From an uncultured Bacteroidota bacterium (GTDB lineage Bacteria > Bacteroidota > Bacteroidia > Bacteroidales > P3): a stretch of DNA of 64,000 nucleotides. The DNA lies in NCBI GenBank assembly GCA_902790215.1, contig CADAQX010000005.1, positions 62,001-126,000 on the forward strand. The letters run 5' to 3'. Both the position numbers and the translations under genes were made by a program. The notes below the pieces were generated by a model. It was not told the DNA's origin and searched no databases. It worked only from the letters and a program-made list of their open reading frames with translations. Shown here piece after piece: positions 30,719 to 39,129 of the stretch. Position 1 is the first letter of the stretch. Each line of letters opens with the position of its first letter.

Positions 30719-32167
30719 TCATCCAACAGACCCTTCCAGCGAGATACTGAGCAGTTTCTGTGCCTCGACGGCGAACTCCATAGGCAGTTTCTTCAGCACA
30801 TCCTTGGCGTAGCCGTTCACAATCAAACCCACTGCACTCTCGGGGCTGATACCGCGCTGCTGGCAGTATAGGAGCTGGTCTTCCGATATCTTCGAGGTGG
30901 TGGCTTCGTGCTCAAGGATGGCCGTGCTGTTGTTGGCCTTGATATAGGGCCAGGTGTGCGCACCGCACGTGTCGCCAAGCAGCAGCGAGTCGCACTGCGA
31001 ATAGTTGCGGGCATTCTCGGCGCTCTTGTTTATCTGCACCAAGCCGCGATAGCTGTTCTGGCTGTGTCCCGCACTGATACCCTTCGACATAATCGTGCTG
31101 TGGGTGTTCTTGCCCACATGTATCATCTTGGTGCCGGTATCGGCCTGCTGGTAGTTGTTCGTCACGGCCACACTGTAGAACTCCGCCGTGCTGTCATCAC
31201 CCTGCAGGATGCAGCTCGGGTACTTCCACGTCACCGCGCTGCCGGTCTCCACCTGCGTCCACGAAATCTTGCTGTGCGACCCTTTGCAGATACCGCGCTT
31301 GGTGACGAAATTATAAATACCGCCCTTGCCGTCCTTGTCGCCGGGATACCAGTTCTGCACCGTGCTGTACTTCACCTCGGCATCCTTCAGCGCCACAATC
31401 TCCACGATGGCGGCATGCAACTGGTTCTCGTCGCGCTGAGGGGCAGTACAGCCCTCCATATAGCTGACATAGGCCTCTTCGTCCGCCACAATCAGTGTGC
31501 GCTCAAACTGACCCGTACCCTTGGCATTGATGCGAAAATAGCTCGACAGCTCAATGGGGCAGCGCACGCCCTTGGGGATATAGCAGAACGACCCGTCGCT
31601 GAACACAGCCGAATTCAACGCCGCAAAGAAGTTGTCGCTGCTCGGCACCACCGAGCCCAAATATTGCTTCACCAATTCGGGGTACTTCTGCACCGCCTCG
31701 CTGATGGGACAGAACAAAATGCCCTTGTCCTCCAGCATCTTCTGCGACGTTGTCTTCACCGACACCGAGTCCATAATGGCGTCATACGCCACACCTGCCA
31801 GCTCCTTCTGCTCGCGCAGCGGGATGCCCAGCTTGTCGAATGTAGCCAGCAGCTCCGGGTCGACCTCATCGAGGCTCTTCTTCAGCTCTTTCTGCTTGGG
31901 AGCGGCATAATAGATGATGTCCTGGTAATCTACCTTCTCATACTCCAGATGTCCCCACTCGGGCTCTTTCATAGTCTGCCACTTGCGGAAAGCCTCCAGG
32001 CGGAACTCCAGCAGCCACTCCGGCTCGTTCTTTTTCTTGGAGATAATCCGGATTACATCCTCGTTGAGGCCCTTGCCGATGGTGTCCGTCTCGATATTGG
32101 TGACAAAACCCCACTTATACTCCTCGCTGGTAACCTCCTGAATTATATTGTTGTTATCTTCTGCCAT
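30719..32167 (-). CDS. sufB: Fe-S cluster assembly scaffold protein SufB
   Basis: 482 residues, full length. SufB works with SufC and SufD as the scaffold on which Fe-S clusters are built in the cytoplasm. Family segments are clear: [90 protein letters not shown] and the C-terminal [21 protein letters not shown] (quoted in part). sufC and sufD, which normally follow on the same strand, are absent; a repeat element and the toxin remnant lie there instead. Confidence 0.95.
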   Translation of the reverse strand: MAEDNNNIIQEVTSEEYKWGFVTNIETDTIGKGLNEDVIRIISKKKNEPEWLLEFRLEAFRKWQTMKEPEWGHLEYEKVDYQDIIYYAAPKQKELKKSLDEVDPELLATFDKLGIPLREQKELAGVAYDAIMDSVSVKTTSQKMLEDKGILFCPISEAVQKYPELVKQYLGSVVPSSDNFFAALNSAVFSDGSFCYIPKGVRCPIELSSYFRINAKGTGQFERTLIVADEEAYVSYMEGCTAPQRDENQLHAAIVEIVALKDAEVKYSTVQNWYPGDKDGKGGIYNFVTKRGICKGSHSKISWTQVETGSAVTWKYPSCILQGDDSTAEFYSVAVTNNYQQADTGTKMIHVGKNTHSTIMSKGISAGHSQNSYRGLVQINKSAENARNYSQCDSLLLGDTCGAHTWPYIKANNSTAILEHEATTSKISEDQLLYCQQRGISPESAVGLIVNGYAKDVLKKLPMEFAVEAQKLLSISLEGSVG

Positions 32168-32197
32168 AGCATTGTTTTGTTCTAAGAATCAAATTTG

Positions 32198-32205
32198 CAA
32201 AGATA
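32198..32205 (-). promoter_or_regulatory. -7 promoter box for sufB
   Basis: TATCTTTG on the minus strand, 31 bases before the sufB start. Confidence 0.65.
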
Positions 32206-32220
32206 CGAAAAAAAAAGAAA

Positions 32221-32337
32221 GTTGAATGTGTTAATTCGTAAATCTGTTTATTGCTTGATTGTTTGAGTATTTTGACCGCGCTAGCCACTCAGGAATTAAC
32301 ACAATCAAGCATTCAAGCAATAACACATTCTCATCTT
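32221..32337. repeat. convergent octamer array between DUF4230 gene and sufB
   Basis: Left units TGTGTTAA, TTCGTAAA, TTGCTTGA and TTGTTTGA face right units AATTAACA, CAATCAAG, CATTCAAG and CAATAACA around the core TATTTTGACCGCGCTAGCC. The right arm runs to the stop codon of the DUF4230 gene. Confidence 0.8.
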
Positions 32338-33177
32338 TCAGTTGGCAAAGAGTGTAGTAGCATTTTTTGACACCGAATCCCCGACAATCGACAGACTGTC
32401 GCAGACTGTGGAATCGACCACAAAAGCAATATTCACATGCTTAAAACCAAATGACGAGAAGATTGCAGAGAGCTGCCGTTTGCCATTCTCTTCGGCTGTG
32501 GCCAGCATGTTCTCCTCCATCACCAGTTCCAGCAGCTTGGCGCGTGCCGCGTTTTTGGTGATGGTGACGCGGTCGTGCGACCAGTTGCCTTTCTCGCTGA
32601 AGGTGCGGATGTCCGACGGGTTGGTGATGATGTCGAGTATCTGCGCAGTGGGCAGTGACAGGTTGATAACGGAGTCGTTCACCACCTCTGTCTCCATCTT
32701 GGTGAGGTCGTAGCCCATGCGCACCTTTCCCCGCACTATCAATACAATGTTCTTTTTTTTCAATAAATGCTTCTCCTCGTCCTGTATCATCACCTCTCCG
32801 ATATAGTTGGCCGTGCAGAATTCCGATATCTTCTTCATCTCGGTGATTGTTTGGCCGAGCGACTCATAGCGGTTCCTGCTGTTCTTGTTCCTTTCCACAA
32901 CGAACAATACCGCCAGCAACACCACAATAGCACACAAAACATAGATAACAAGCCGCTTGTGGCTCTTAACGAATTCCACAGTCTTGTTCCAGCACTCGGT
33001 AAGTTTCCTGCGCCATTCCGGCACAGGTTCCTCTTCCGTGGTGTCAGGTTGCGACGGCTCAACCTCCGCAGCAGCGGGTTCGTCCTCCGTCACCACTTCG
33101 GCCACAGGGTTTTCCTCCACCTCTTCGGGTTGGATGATGTTCTGGTTTTCCTCCATCATGTTATCCTCGTTTTCCAT
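32338..33177 (-). CDS. DUF4230-type membrane-anchored protein
   Basis: 279 residues. An acidic, Glu/Pro-rich cytoplasmic start (residues 1-50) is followed by a basic patch and a single membrane helix (about 75-93, LVIYVLCAIVVLLAVLFVV). The C-terminal part (ISEFCTANYIGEVM, IVLIVRGKVRMGYDLTKM, INLSLPTAQIL) matches the DUF4230 pattern. Function is unknown in the family. Its start overlaps the end of a second DUF4230 gene by 17 bases, so the two are made together and may form a complex. Confidence 0.75.
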   Translation of the reverse strand: MENEDNMMEENQNIIQPEEVEENPVAEVVTEDEPAAAEVEPSQPDTTEEEPVPEWRRKLTECWNKTVEFVKSHKRLVIYVLCAIVVLLAVLFVVERNKNSRNRYESLGQTITEMKKISEFCTANYIGEVMIQDEEKHLLKKKNIVLIVRGKVRMGYDLTKMETEVVNDSVINLSLPTAQILDIITNPSDIRTFSEKGNWSHDRVTITKNAARAKLLELVMEENMLATAEENGKRQLSAIFSSFGFKHVNIAFVVDSTVCDSLSIVGDSVSKNATTLFAN

Positions 33178-33757
33178 GCTTTTCCTCCTTCTTAAAAGTT
33201 ATTGTCACATCAGAAAATCCGTTCTCACGCAGCAGCATCTCCATAAACATAGCCGCATTCTGCCGAGCGTCCTTCAGTATCATGTCCGTCAACTCTCTAT
33301 CGACCTTCAGCTCCATCTCGCCTTTCGACACAATGGCATCGCGCTCCTCGTTGGTGTACTCGGTGCGCAGAAACGACACTTGGTTGTAAATCATCTTGAC
33401 GTCGTCGGGCTGGATGTTGTAGCTCAGTATCTCGGGTTGCGGAAGTACAAGCGAGATGCTCTTGGTTTTTTCTTTCTTGTCCTCGCTGATACGCACCGAC
33501 TCGGCATCGAACTTGTCCATATCGATACCGGCCTTGATTACCGCTCTGAACGAAAACAAAATCTTGCGGTCGCCGAATATCTGCCACGTCTCGTCGCTGT
33601 TGCTAACCACTTTCTGCACCGTGTATTGCACAGTGCCCAGTTCAGCCACTTGCCTGAGTTTCTGCTGCCATGCGCTTTCTTCCGCCTTCTTTTCGCACGA
33701 CGCAAGCATCAGCACCGCCACAAGCATTACCGGCCATATTGCTTTTATTCTTGTCAT
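33161..33757 (-). CDS. DUF4230-type lipoprotein
   Basis: 198 residues from the ATG at 33757 (an upstream ATG at 33781 is possible but leaves eight extra residues before the signal). The lipoprotein signal ends in LASC, so the product is membrane-attached outside the cytoplasm. The domain (VQYTVQKVVSN, KILFSFRAVIKAGIDMDKF, SISLVLPQPEILSYNI) parallels that of the following gene. It is a likely partner or paralogue of it. Function unknown. Confidence 0.72.
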   Translation of the reverse strand: MTRIKAIWPVMLVAVLMLASCEKKAEESAWQQKLRQVAELGTVQYTVQKVVSNSDETWQIFGDRKILFSFRAVIKAGIDMDKFDAESVRISEDKKEKTKSISLVLPQPEILSYNIQPDDVKMIYNQVSFLRTEYTNEERDAIVSKGEMELKVDRELTDMILKDARQNAAMFMEMLLRENGFSDVTITFKKEEKHGKRG

Positions 33758-33940
33758 AACGTTTTCCTCTCCTTTTGTCATTCAACAAAATAATACTCTA
33801 TATCCAACATTGGACACTCAGGTAATTTGTTTGCCAATTTGCCAATCCTGAACACATAGCTACAAGAATACAGCGATACATGTTACCCCTCAACAAGTTA
33901 GCAACAATTTGCCAGAATAATCCGTGTTGTGTCTGAAATG

Positions 33941-33948
33941 CAAAGATA
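33941..33948 (-). promoter_or_regulatory. possible -7 box for the DUF4230 pair
   Basis: TATCTTTG on the minus strand, about 185 bases before the start of the DUF4230 lipoprotein gene; no nearer box was seen. The long leader lowers confidence. The rest of the gap 33782-34043 shows no gene. Confidence 0.4.
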
Positions 33949-34043
33949 CACATTTTCCGCAAACCAGCGACATTTCTGCCCCACTTTATTTGTTAAAAAA
34001 AGGTTGTTTCCATTTTTTTTCTTCTTGTTTCGGGAAAAAACAC

Positions 34044-34051
34044 TACCTTTG
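34044..34051 (+). promoter_or_regulatory. -7 promoter box for the 91-aa gene
   Basis: TACCTTTG matches TAnnTTTG, 26 bases before the start codon at 34078. Confidence 0.6.
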
Positions 34052-34077
34052 TTGTCGTAATTTAAACCTTCAAAATT

Positions 34078-34353
34078 ATGGGTATATTTGACAAAATACT
34101 TGGTAACAAGAATATTACCGACCAAATCAGCAAGCTGGCCGGCAATCCCAACATTGCCTCGATTGTAGCACAGCTCTCCACCAACAAGGATTTCATGTCG
34201 AAACTGTCCACCGCCAAGGACGATAACGACGTCCAGCATCTCATCACCTCAGCCCTGGCAGCTTTCAAGGATATGAAACTCTCTGAGGAAGAGAAGAAAG
34301 ACCTTACCAACCAGCTCAAGAACCTGGCGGGCGGTCTTATTGGCAAGAAGTAG
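34078..34353 (+). CDS. small helical protein of unknown function
   Basis: 91 residues with no signal peptide. It is helical and charged (NITDQISKLAGNPNIASIVA, LSEEEKKDLTNQLKNLAGGL) and starts at the expected distance from a promoter box. I do not recognise the family. A strong hairpin lies 30 bases after the stop. Confidence 0.6.
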   Translation: MGIFDKILGNKNITDQISKLAGNPNIASIVAQLSTNKDFMSKLSTAKDDNDVQHLITSALAAFKDMKLSEEEKKDLTNQLKNLAGGLIGKK

Positions 34354-34382
34354 GCCTCACCATTCTCCCATACGCCACGATG

Positions 34383-34419
34383 CCTTTTCTGTCTTGTCCT
34401 CGCGCCAAGACAGGAAAGG
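34383..34419 (+). other. strong hairpin before the TonB receptor
   Basis: A 14-bp stem (34383-34396 with 34406-34419, one G-U pair) has a 9-base loop. No U-run follows. It is either a terminator-like structure for the 91-aa gene or a leader element of the TonB receptor gene that starts at 34498. The remaining leader contains CAGG-GAACAT-CCTGCC, faintly like the B12-box end of a cobalamin riboswitch, but the conserved core is missing. Confidence 0.45.
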
Positions 34420-34497
34420 GTTGATTGTGTGCCACACACGGCGCCATGGGAGATAACAGGGAACATCCTGCCCTAATTTACATAACAAAAAAAAATC

Positions 34498-36549
34498 ATG
34501 CAAAAACACAAGCTAAACAAAACCACTGTGTTCCGGTTCAGGCAGTTCTGCCGAGCAGCCTACGCTGCCTTCAACTCCCTGCACCGCGTGGTGAACATCG
34601 GACGGCTGGCTTCCTACATAGCCGACCGCCAGCTGCACAAATCTGCTGTGGCAACCGCGTTCTGCCTTGCCCTGCTCCCCGTGCAGTCTTGGGCACAAGC
34701 CGATGACACCCTCGACGAACACACCCTGCCGGTTGTGGACATCATCGTCCAGGCCGACACCCTTTTCGGCTCACCCGAGCCTGCGGCGGTACTCACCGCT
34801 GAGCATTTTTCCAACTCTTCTGTCCGCACCCTTGGCGACCTCATTGCGATGTTGCCGGGCGTTGATTTGCGCTCGCGCGGAGGCAACGATGTGCAGGGAG
34901 ACCTCGCCATGCGTGGAGGCTCCTTCGACCAGACCGTGCTGCTTCTCAACGGCATCAACCTCACTGATGCGCAAACCGGCCACCACATTCTCGACCTGCC
35001 CGTGGACATCTCCATGGTACAGCGCGTCGAACTGCTGTCCCCGGCCCAGCTCATGGCACGCGGCATCGCCTCCTTCTGCGGCGCCGTGAATATTGTGGTG
35101 TGCGAGGAATACCGCGACCATCTGCTTGCACACCTGTCCGCCGGCAGTTATGGCACCGCAAAGGCATCGCTGCTGGCAACTAAGACCGCCGGCCCTTGGG
35201 CCGTCACCGTAGCTGGGGCATACAACCGGAGCGACGGCTACATGCCCAACACCGACTACCACCACGGCAGCCTCTTCCTCCAGGCCGCCCGCCACAGCAG
35301 CCGCCACGACTGGCACCTGCAGCTGGGCGGACAAACCAAGGACTTCGGAAGCCAGGCATTCTACAGCATCGCCTACCCCGATCAATTCGAGGCCACACGC
35401 ACCCTCACCGGCTCTCTTCTCCACATCAGGCGATGGCAGGACACCCGGATGGAGACAGCCCTCTACGGACGCCTGCACAGCGACCGCTTCGAGCTCTTCC
35501 GCGACGGCTACGCTGTGGCTCCGGCGTGGTACAGCGGCCACAACCGGCACCTCTCGTCTATCAGCGGTCTGCGCAGCCGTCTGTCGCGCAAGTTGGGCAT
35601 AGGCCAAGCCCTTGCCGGGGTGGAACTTCGCCGCGAGGGCATCTGGAGCAATGTGTTGGGCGAACCCGACTCCACTCTCCATGCCCCTTATACACACGCA
35701 GTCAGCCGTCTCAATGCCACCCTTTTTACTGGCTATGCAGTGACTCTCGGTCCACTCCAGGCCGAAGCCACTGCCCTCGGGCTCTACAACACGGCCATGG
35801 GGTTCGACTACGGTCTGTCTCTTTCCGCCCGCTACCGTATAGCCCGCAACGCGCACTTGGCAGCTTCCGTCAGCCGCGCCCACCGCAAGCCCACTTTCAC
35901 CGACCTCTACTATCAGAGTGTGAACCACGTGGCCAACCCCGCCCTCAACGGTGAGCACAGCCTCACCGCAGAACTCTCGGCACACTACACCCCGCGACAC
36001 TTCGCCCTGCAGGCCACACTCTACCACCGGGCCGGGCGCGATATTATCGACTGGGTGCGCTCTCCCGACGAGGAAATATGGTACGCCATGAACCACACCG
36101 CCGTCAATGCCACGGGCGTGGACCTCTCGTTCTCCTACCGCCCGCAGCACGCCTTGCAGCCGTCGGTGGGAGGCTGCTACTCCTACTGCCACATCAACCG
36201 CCTTGAGGGCGAGCAAATCTCAGCCTACGCACTCGAACACTTGCGCCACAAGGCAGTGTTCTACGCAGCCCTGTCGCCACTGCCCCGGCTGCGGCTGAAA
36301 GCCGATGCCGAATACCGTCTGCGCGAGGGCGTGTACACCGACGGGGAGGGCAATCTGTGCAACTACGGTGCGGCCTGGCTGCTGAACGCCGTCGTGGAAT
36401 ACACACTTACCCCCTTACGAGGAACGGCACTGACACTGTATGCCGAAGGCCGCAACCTGCTCGACACGCAGTACCGCGACCACGGTGGCGTGCCGCAACC
36501 CGGGCGCACCGTCATGGCTGGCCTAAAGCTAAACATGGACAAACAATAA
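34498..36549 (+). CDS. BtuB-like TonB-dependent receptor
   Basis: 683 residues. A long basic leader (residues 1-50) precedes the hydrophobic signal core (VATAFCLALLPVQSWAQ). The plug domain spans about residues 75-190: TLGDLIAMLPGVDLRSRGGND, DLAMRGGSFDQTVLLLNGI and VQRVELLSPAQ (quoted in part). The barrel follows to a C-terminal strand (RTVMAGLKLNM). TonB receptors import cobalamin, siderophores or nutrients through the outer membrane; the single-domain plug without carboxypeptidase extension and the plug sequence favour a BtuB-like vitamin receptor, but the ligand is not proven. No TonB-box is obvious. Confidence 0.85.
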   Translation: MQKHKLNKTTVFRFRQFCRAAYAAFNSLHRVVNIGRLASYIADRQLHKSAVATAFCLALLPVQSWAQADDTLDEHTLPVVDIIVQADTLFGSPEPAAVLTAEHFSNSSVRTLGDLIAMLPGVDLRSRGGNDVQGDLAMRGGSFDQTVLLLNGINLTDAQTGHHILDLPVDISMVQRVELLSPAQLMARGIASFCGAVNIVVCEEYRDHLLAHLSAGSYGTAKASLLATKTAGPWAVTVAGAYNRSDGYMPNTDYHHGSLFLQAARHSSRHDWHLQLGGQTKDFGSQAFYSIAYPDQFEATRTLTGSLLHIRRWQDTRMETALYGRLHSDRFELFRDGYAVAPAWYSGHNRHLSSISGLRSRLSRKLGIGQALAGVELRREGIWSNVLGEPDSTLHAPYTHAVSRLNATLFTGYAVTLGPLQAEATALGLYNTAMGFDYGLSLSARYRIARNAHLAASVSRAHRKPTFTDLYYQSVNHVANPALNGEHSLTAELSAHYTPRHFALQATLYHRAGRDIIDWVRSPDEEIWYAMNHTAVNATGVDLSFSYRPQHALQPSVGGCYSYCHINRLEGEQISAYALEHLRHKAVFYAALSPLPRLRLKADAEYRLREGVYTDGEGNLCNYGAAWLLNAVVEYTLTPLRGTALTLYAEGRNLLDTQYRDHGGVPQPGRTVMAGLKLNMDKQ

Positions 36550-36590
36550 CAAGTAATGCTTGACAAGCCGACCCTCTCTCATTCACAGCG

Positions 36591-36890
36591 AGACGCATGC
36601 CGCTTCGCGCGGAAGTTACTTTTTATTCTGTGAAGAATTACGTCAACTTTCGCCAACTTACGTCACCGTCCCGATAGTGTCGCATATTTGTCCCAACGTA
36701 AAATTGAAAAATGAAAAATGCTGCCGCACCCGGATAATTCTCAACTCTCAACTTTCAACTCTCAACTTTCAGGGCTCGATGTAGCGTCGTTCATAATCCC
36801 ATCGTTTTCCGACATGTTTCCCTCATTTTTCCCTTTCCGAAACGGAGAACGATGGGAGAACGATCGAATAACGATCGAATAAATGACGAC
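36591..36890 (-). repeat. about 245-bp intergenic repeat, copy B (interrupted)
   Basis: Inverted counterpart of 3803-4048. Matching blocks flank a 73-base heptamer element (36701-36773), which stands where copy A has only about 18 bases. It lies in an 807-base gene-free stretch between the TonB receptor and the restriction operon. Confidence 0.78.
36701..36773. repeat. heptamer element inside copy B, with GCTGCCGCACCCGGA core
   Basis: The left arm is AAATTGAAAAATGAAAAAT, the core GCTGCCGCACCCGGA is at 36720-36734, and the right arm consists of AATTCTCAACTCTCAACTTTC-type heptamers (quoted in part) to 36773. Its absence from copy A marks it as an insertion or a local expansion. Confidence 0.82.
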
Positions 36891-36930
36891 CCTTGATGGC
36901 TTCTGCATACTGGGTAGGTCAGGGTGTCTT

Positions 36931-37045
36931 TTCCTGATTTTGGTTGACAGTTTTTTTCTTTTTCCTGATGAGGGTGTCACTCGTCGTACTGGAGAGGTTG
37001 ACATTTTCCTGACATTGTTGACAGTATTCCTGAAAAGGTTGACAG
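36931..37045 (+). repeat. four iteron-like direct repeats TTCCTGAnnnnGTTGACAG
   Basis: Copies at 36931-36950, 36962-36980 (degenerate), 37006-37024 and 37027-37045 share TTCCTGA and GTTGACAG separated by 4-5 bases. They are spaced 31, 44 and 21 bases apart, start to start, in one orientation. They lie about 310-430 bases before the restriction operon. They look like protein-binding iterons, but no replication or regulator gene is near. From 37046 to the promoter I see nothing else. Confidence 0.6.
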
Positions 37046-37272
37046 CTGCATGTTTCCCCCAGTTGCGAATTTGATGGTTATCATCAATCCAAGTCTTTGT
37101 GTTTTTTTTGTTTGCGACCGATTAATCGAAAGCCCTGCTACAGTAGCTACAGTTCACTTCCAACGCTTACACCCTCCAATCCTTTATCCATATAACCCTC
37201 TAACCCTCCAAGATTTATGCCACATTATCATCCTGTTGATAAAATAATCCCCCTCGAATGATAAAAAATGTG

Positions 37273-37280
37273 TATCTTTG
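37273..37280 (+). promoter_or_regulatory. -7 promoter box for the DpnII-type operon
   Basis: TATCTTTG, 77 bases before the start codon of the first methyltransferase. Confidence 0.6.
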
Positions 37281-37356
37281 CAATGTTTTTGTGTGTCAAA
37301 TGTGATGCAACAATATTGGGTAGACAGGTAAAAATGCGTATTTTAAAAGTTCAATA

Positions 37357-38280
37357 ATGAAAGCGAAACCATTTATCAAATGGGTTGGAGGCAAAGGTCA
37401 ACTCATCGAACAACTGGAGGCATTGCTTCCAGTTGACTTTGATGAATGGGAGAACGTTACTTACATAGAGCCTTTTGTGGGTGGAGGAGCAATGCTTTTC
37501 TATATGCTCCAACGACATTCAAATATTAGTTCGGCTGTTATCAATGACATTAACGAGGATTTGACGACTTGCTATAAGGTGGTTAAAGACAGTCCATCCG
37601 AGTTGGTTGATTCTCTTGCTGCCATTCAGAAAGAGTATTATTCGTTGAAAAACGATGATATGCGTAAGCAGTTCTTTTTGACTGTACGAGAAGAGTTTAA
37701 CACGAAGACACTTGATCCGATTCGTAATACTACGTTGTTTTTCTTTCTCAACCGAACCTGTTTCAACGGTTTGTATAGGGTGAACAAATCTGGTTTATTT
37801 AATGTCCCTTTTGGCAGATACGAGACACCCACGATTTGTGACCCGGTTACTATTTATGCAGATAGCGAACTGCTTCAAAATGTAGAGATACTGACTGGAG
37901 ATTACCAGCAAACATTTGAGAAAGCAAATGGGAAAACTCTGTTTTATTTTGACCCTCCTTACAGGCCTCTTAGTAATACCTCAAGTTTCAACGATTATGC
38001 AAAAGAGGCATTTAATGATTCGGAGCAAGAGCGGTTAAAGTATTTTTGCGATAAAGTTGAGAAGGAAGGGTATTCATTCATGCTAAGCAATTCCGATTGC
38101 TTCAGCACTCAGGCTAAAGACCGTTATTTTGATGATCTTTACATGGATTATTTCATTGAAAGGGTGATAGCATCGCGCAGTGTCAATGCCAATCCTTCTA
38201 AAAGAGGAAAATTAACAGAGTTGCTTATTTGCAACTATCGACCAAACAAGTCTCATTCACTTTTGGCTAGAACAATTTAG
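37357..38280 (+). CDS. dpnM: DNA adenine methyltransferase, DpnM/Dam type
   Basis: 307 residues. The alpha-class N6-adenine methyltransferase motifs are present: KPFIKWVGGKGQLIEQL (AdoMet-binding start), IEPFVGGGAML, and catalytic DPPY at residues 199-202 (FYFDPPYRPL). It resembles Dam, DpnM and MboIA, which methylate adenine in GATC and protect the host from the neighbouring nuclease. It is first in a three-gene M-R-M operon with GC clearly below the surrounding genes, suggesting transfer. Confidence 0.92.
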   Translation: MKAKPFIKWVGGKGQLIEQLEALLPVDFDEWENVTYIEPFVGGGAMLFYMLQRHSNISSAVINDINEDLTTCYKVVKDSPSELVDSLAAIQKEYYSLKNDDMRKQFFLTVREEFNTKTLDPIRNTTLFFFLNRTCFNGLYRVNKSGLFNVPFGRYETPTICDPVTIYADSELLQNVEILTGDYQQTFEKANGKTLFYFDPPYRPLSNTSSFNDYAKEAFNDSEQERLKYFCDKVEKEGYSFMLSNSDCFSTQAKDRYFDDLYMDYFIERVIASRSVNANPSKRGKLTELLICNYRPNKSHSLLARTI

Positions 38281-38295
38281 ATTGCTACAATTATT

Positions 38296-39129
38296 ATGGA
38301 AAAAGATTTCGATTTATTTATGTCGCAGCTGTATGAGACAAATGCCACGCTTGATTTTTATTGCGACTTTGAAAAAATACAGAGAAATGTAGCCGATGTG
38401 GCAATTAGTCTCAATACATTGAATTACCTTATTGGGAAAGACGATATCGAAGCTGCGGTAGATGAGTTATGGAAAAGGGATCAAAAGGTATTCGATTGTT
38501 TAGACATTCTTATCGCTACACGACGTAAAGACAATAAGAGATATCTGTTACAAGACAAAAGCTCGCGTAAAATTAGTGAGCTATTTAAAACTAAGGAGGG
38601 CGTTGTTGCTTTTTTATATGGTACTGGCCTGGCGAGACTTTTTCAAAAACGTGAGATAAGTAATCTTGTAGATTATGTATTCGGTGTAGAAACAGGATTG
38701 GATTCGAATGCCCGTAAAAACCGAAGCGGCCATGTTATGGAAAATTGGGTGAGTGATGTCTTTATTACAAATGGCATTCTTTTTGAAAGAGAGGTGGCTT
38801 GTAATAAACTGCCAGCCATACAGCAAGAACTAGGTAGAGATATCAAGCGATTTGATTTTGTTGTCCGTACATCACAAACAACTTACCTTATTGAAGTTAA
38901 TTTCTATGCTGATGGCGGAGGGTCGAAACCAAGTGAGGTGGCAAGGGCTTATTCTGAACTATCTCCTAAAATCAATAGAATAAGTGGGTATAAGTTCGTT
39001 TGGATAACCGATGGGAAAGGATGGGATGGAGTAGGTTCTTTTCGTGAGGCGTATAACGAAATACCATATGTTTTTAATCTTACAACTTTATCTGCCTTTA
39101 TAGAGATAGTAAAAGACGAATTGTTGTGA
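38296..39129 (+). CDS. dpnII: DpnII/MboI-family type II restriction endonuclease
   Basis: 277 residues. It should cut unmethylated GATC. The family pattern is visible: YGTGLARLFQKREISNLVDY, SGHVMENWVSDVF and the PD-(D/E)xK-like core with Asp in KRFDFVV (about residue 189) and Glu200 in YLIEVNFY (the Lys replaced by Asn, as in this family), then GGSKPSEVARAYSEL. It starts 15 bases after the first methyltransferase gene and overlaps the second by 4 bases. Confidence 0.92.
   Translation: MEKDFDLFMSQLYETNATLDFYCDFEKIQRNVADVAISLNTLNYLIGKDDIEAAVDELWKRDQKVFDCLDILIATRRKDNKRYLLQDKSSRKISELFKTKEGVVAFLYGTGLARLFQKREISNLVDYVFGVETGLDSNARKNRSGHVMENWVSDVFITNGILFEREVACNKLPAIQQELGRDIKRFDFVVRTSQTTYLIEVNFYADGGGSKPSEVARAYSELSPKINRISGYKFVWITDGKGWDGVGSFREAYNEIPYVFNLTTLSAFIEIVKDELL

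Noticed and set aside
30641..30871. 76-residue frame starting in the repeat before sufB
   Set aside because: Starts in heptamer repeats and runs antisense through the end of sufB.
30908..32185. 425-residue plus-strand frame opposite sufB
   Set aside because: Antisense shadow; sufB is unmistakable on the minus strand.
34420..34497. Cobalamin riboswitch before the BtuB-like receptor
   Set aside because: Only a CAGG..CCTGCC end-like motif is seen; the conserved core (CGCnACTGT-type segment) is missing.
36560..36784. 74-residue frame in the interrupted 245-bp repeat
   Set aside because: Encoded mostly by the repeat and the heptamer element; no support as a gene.
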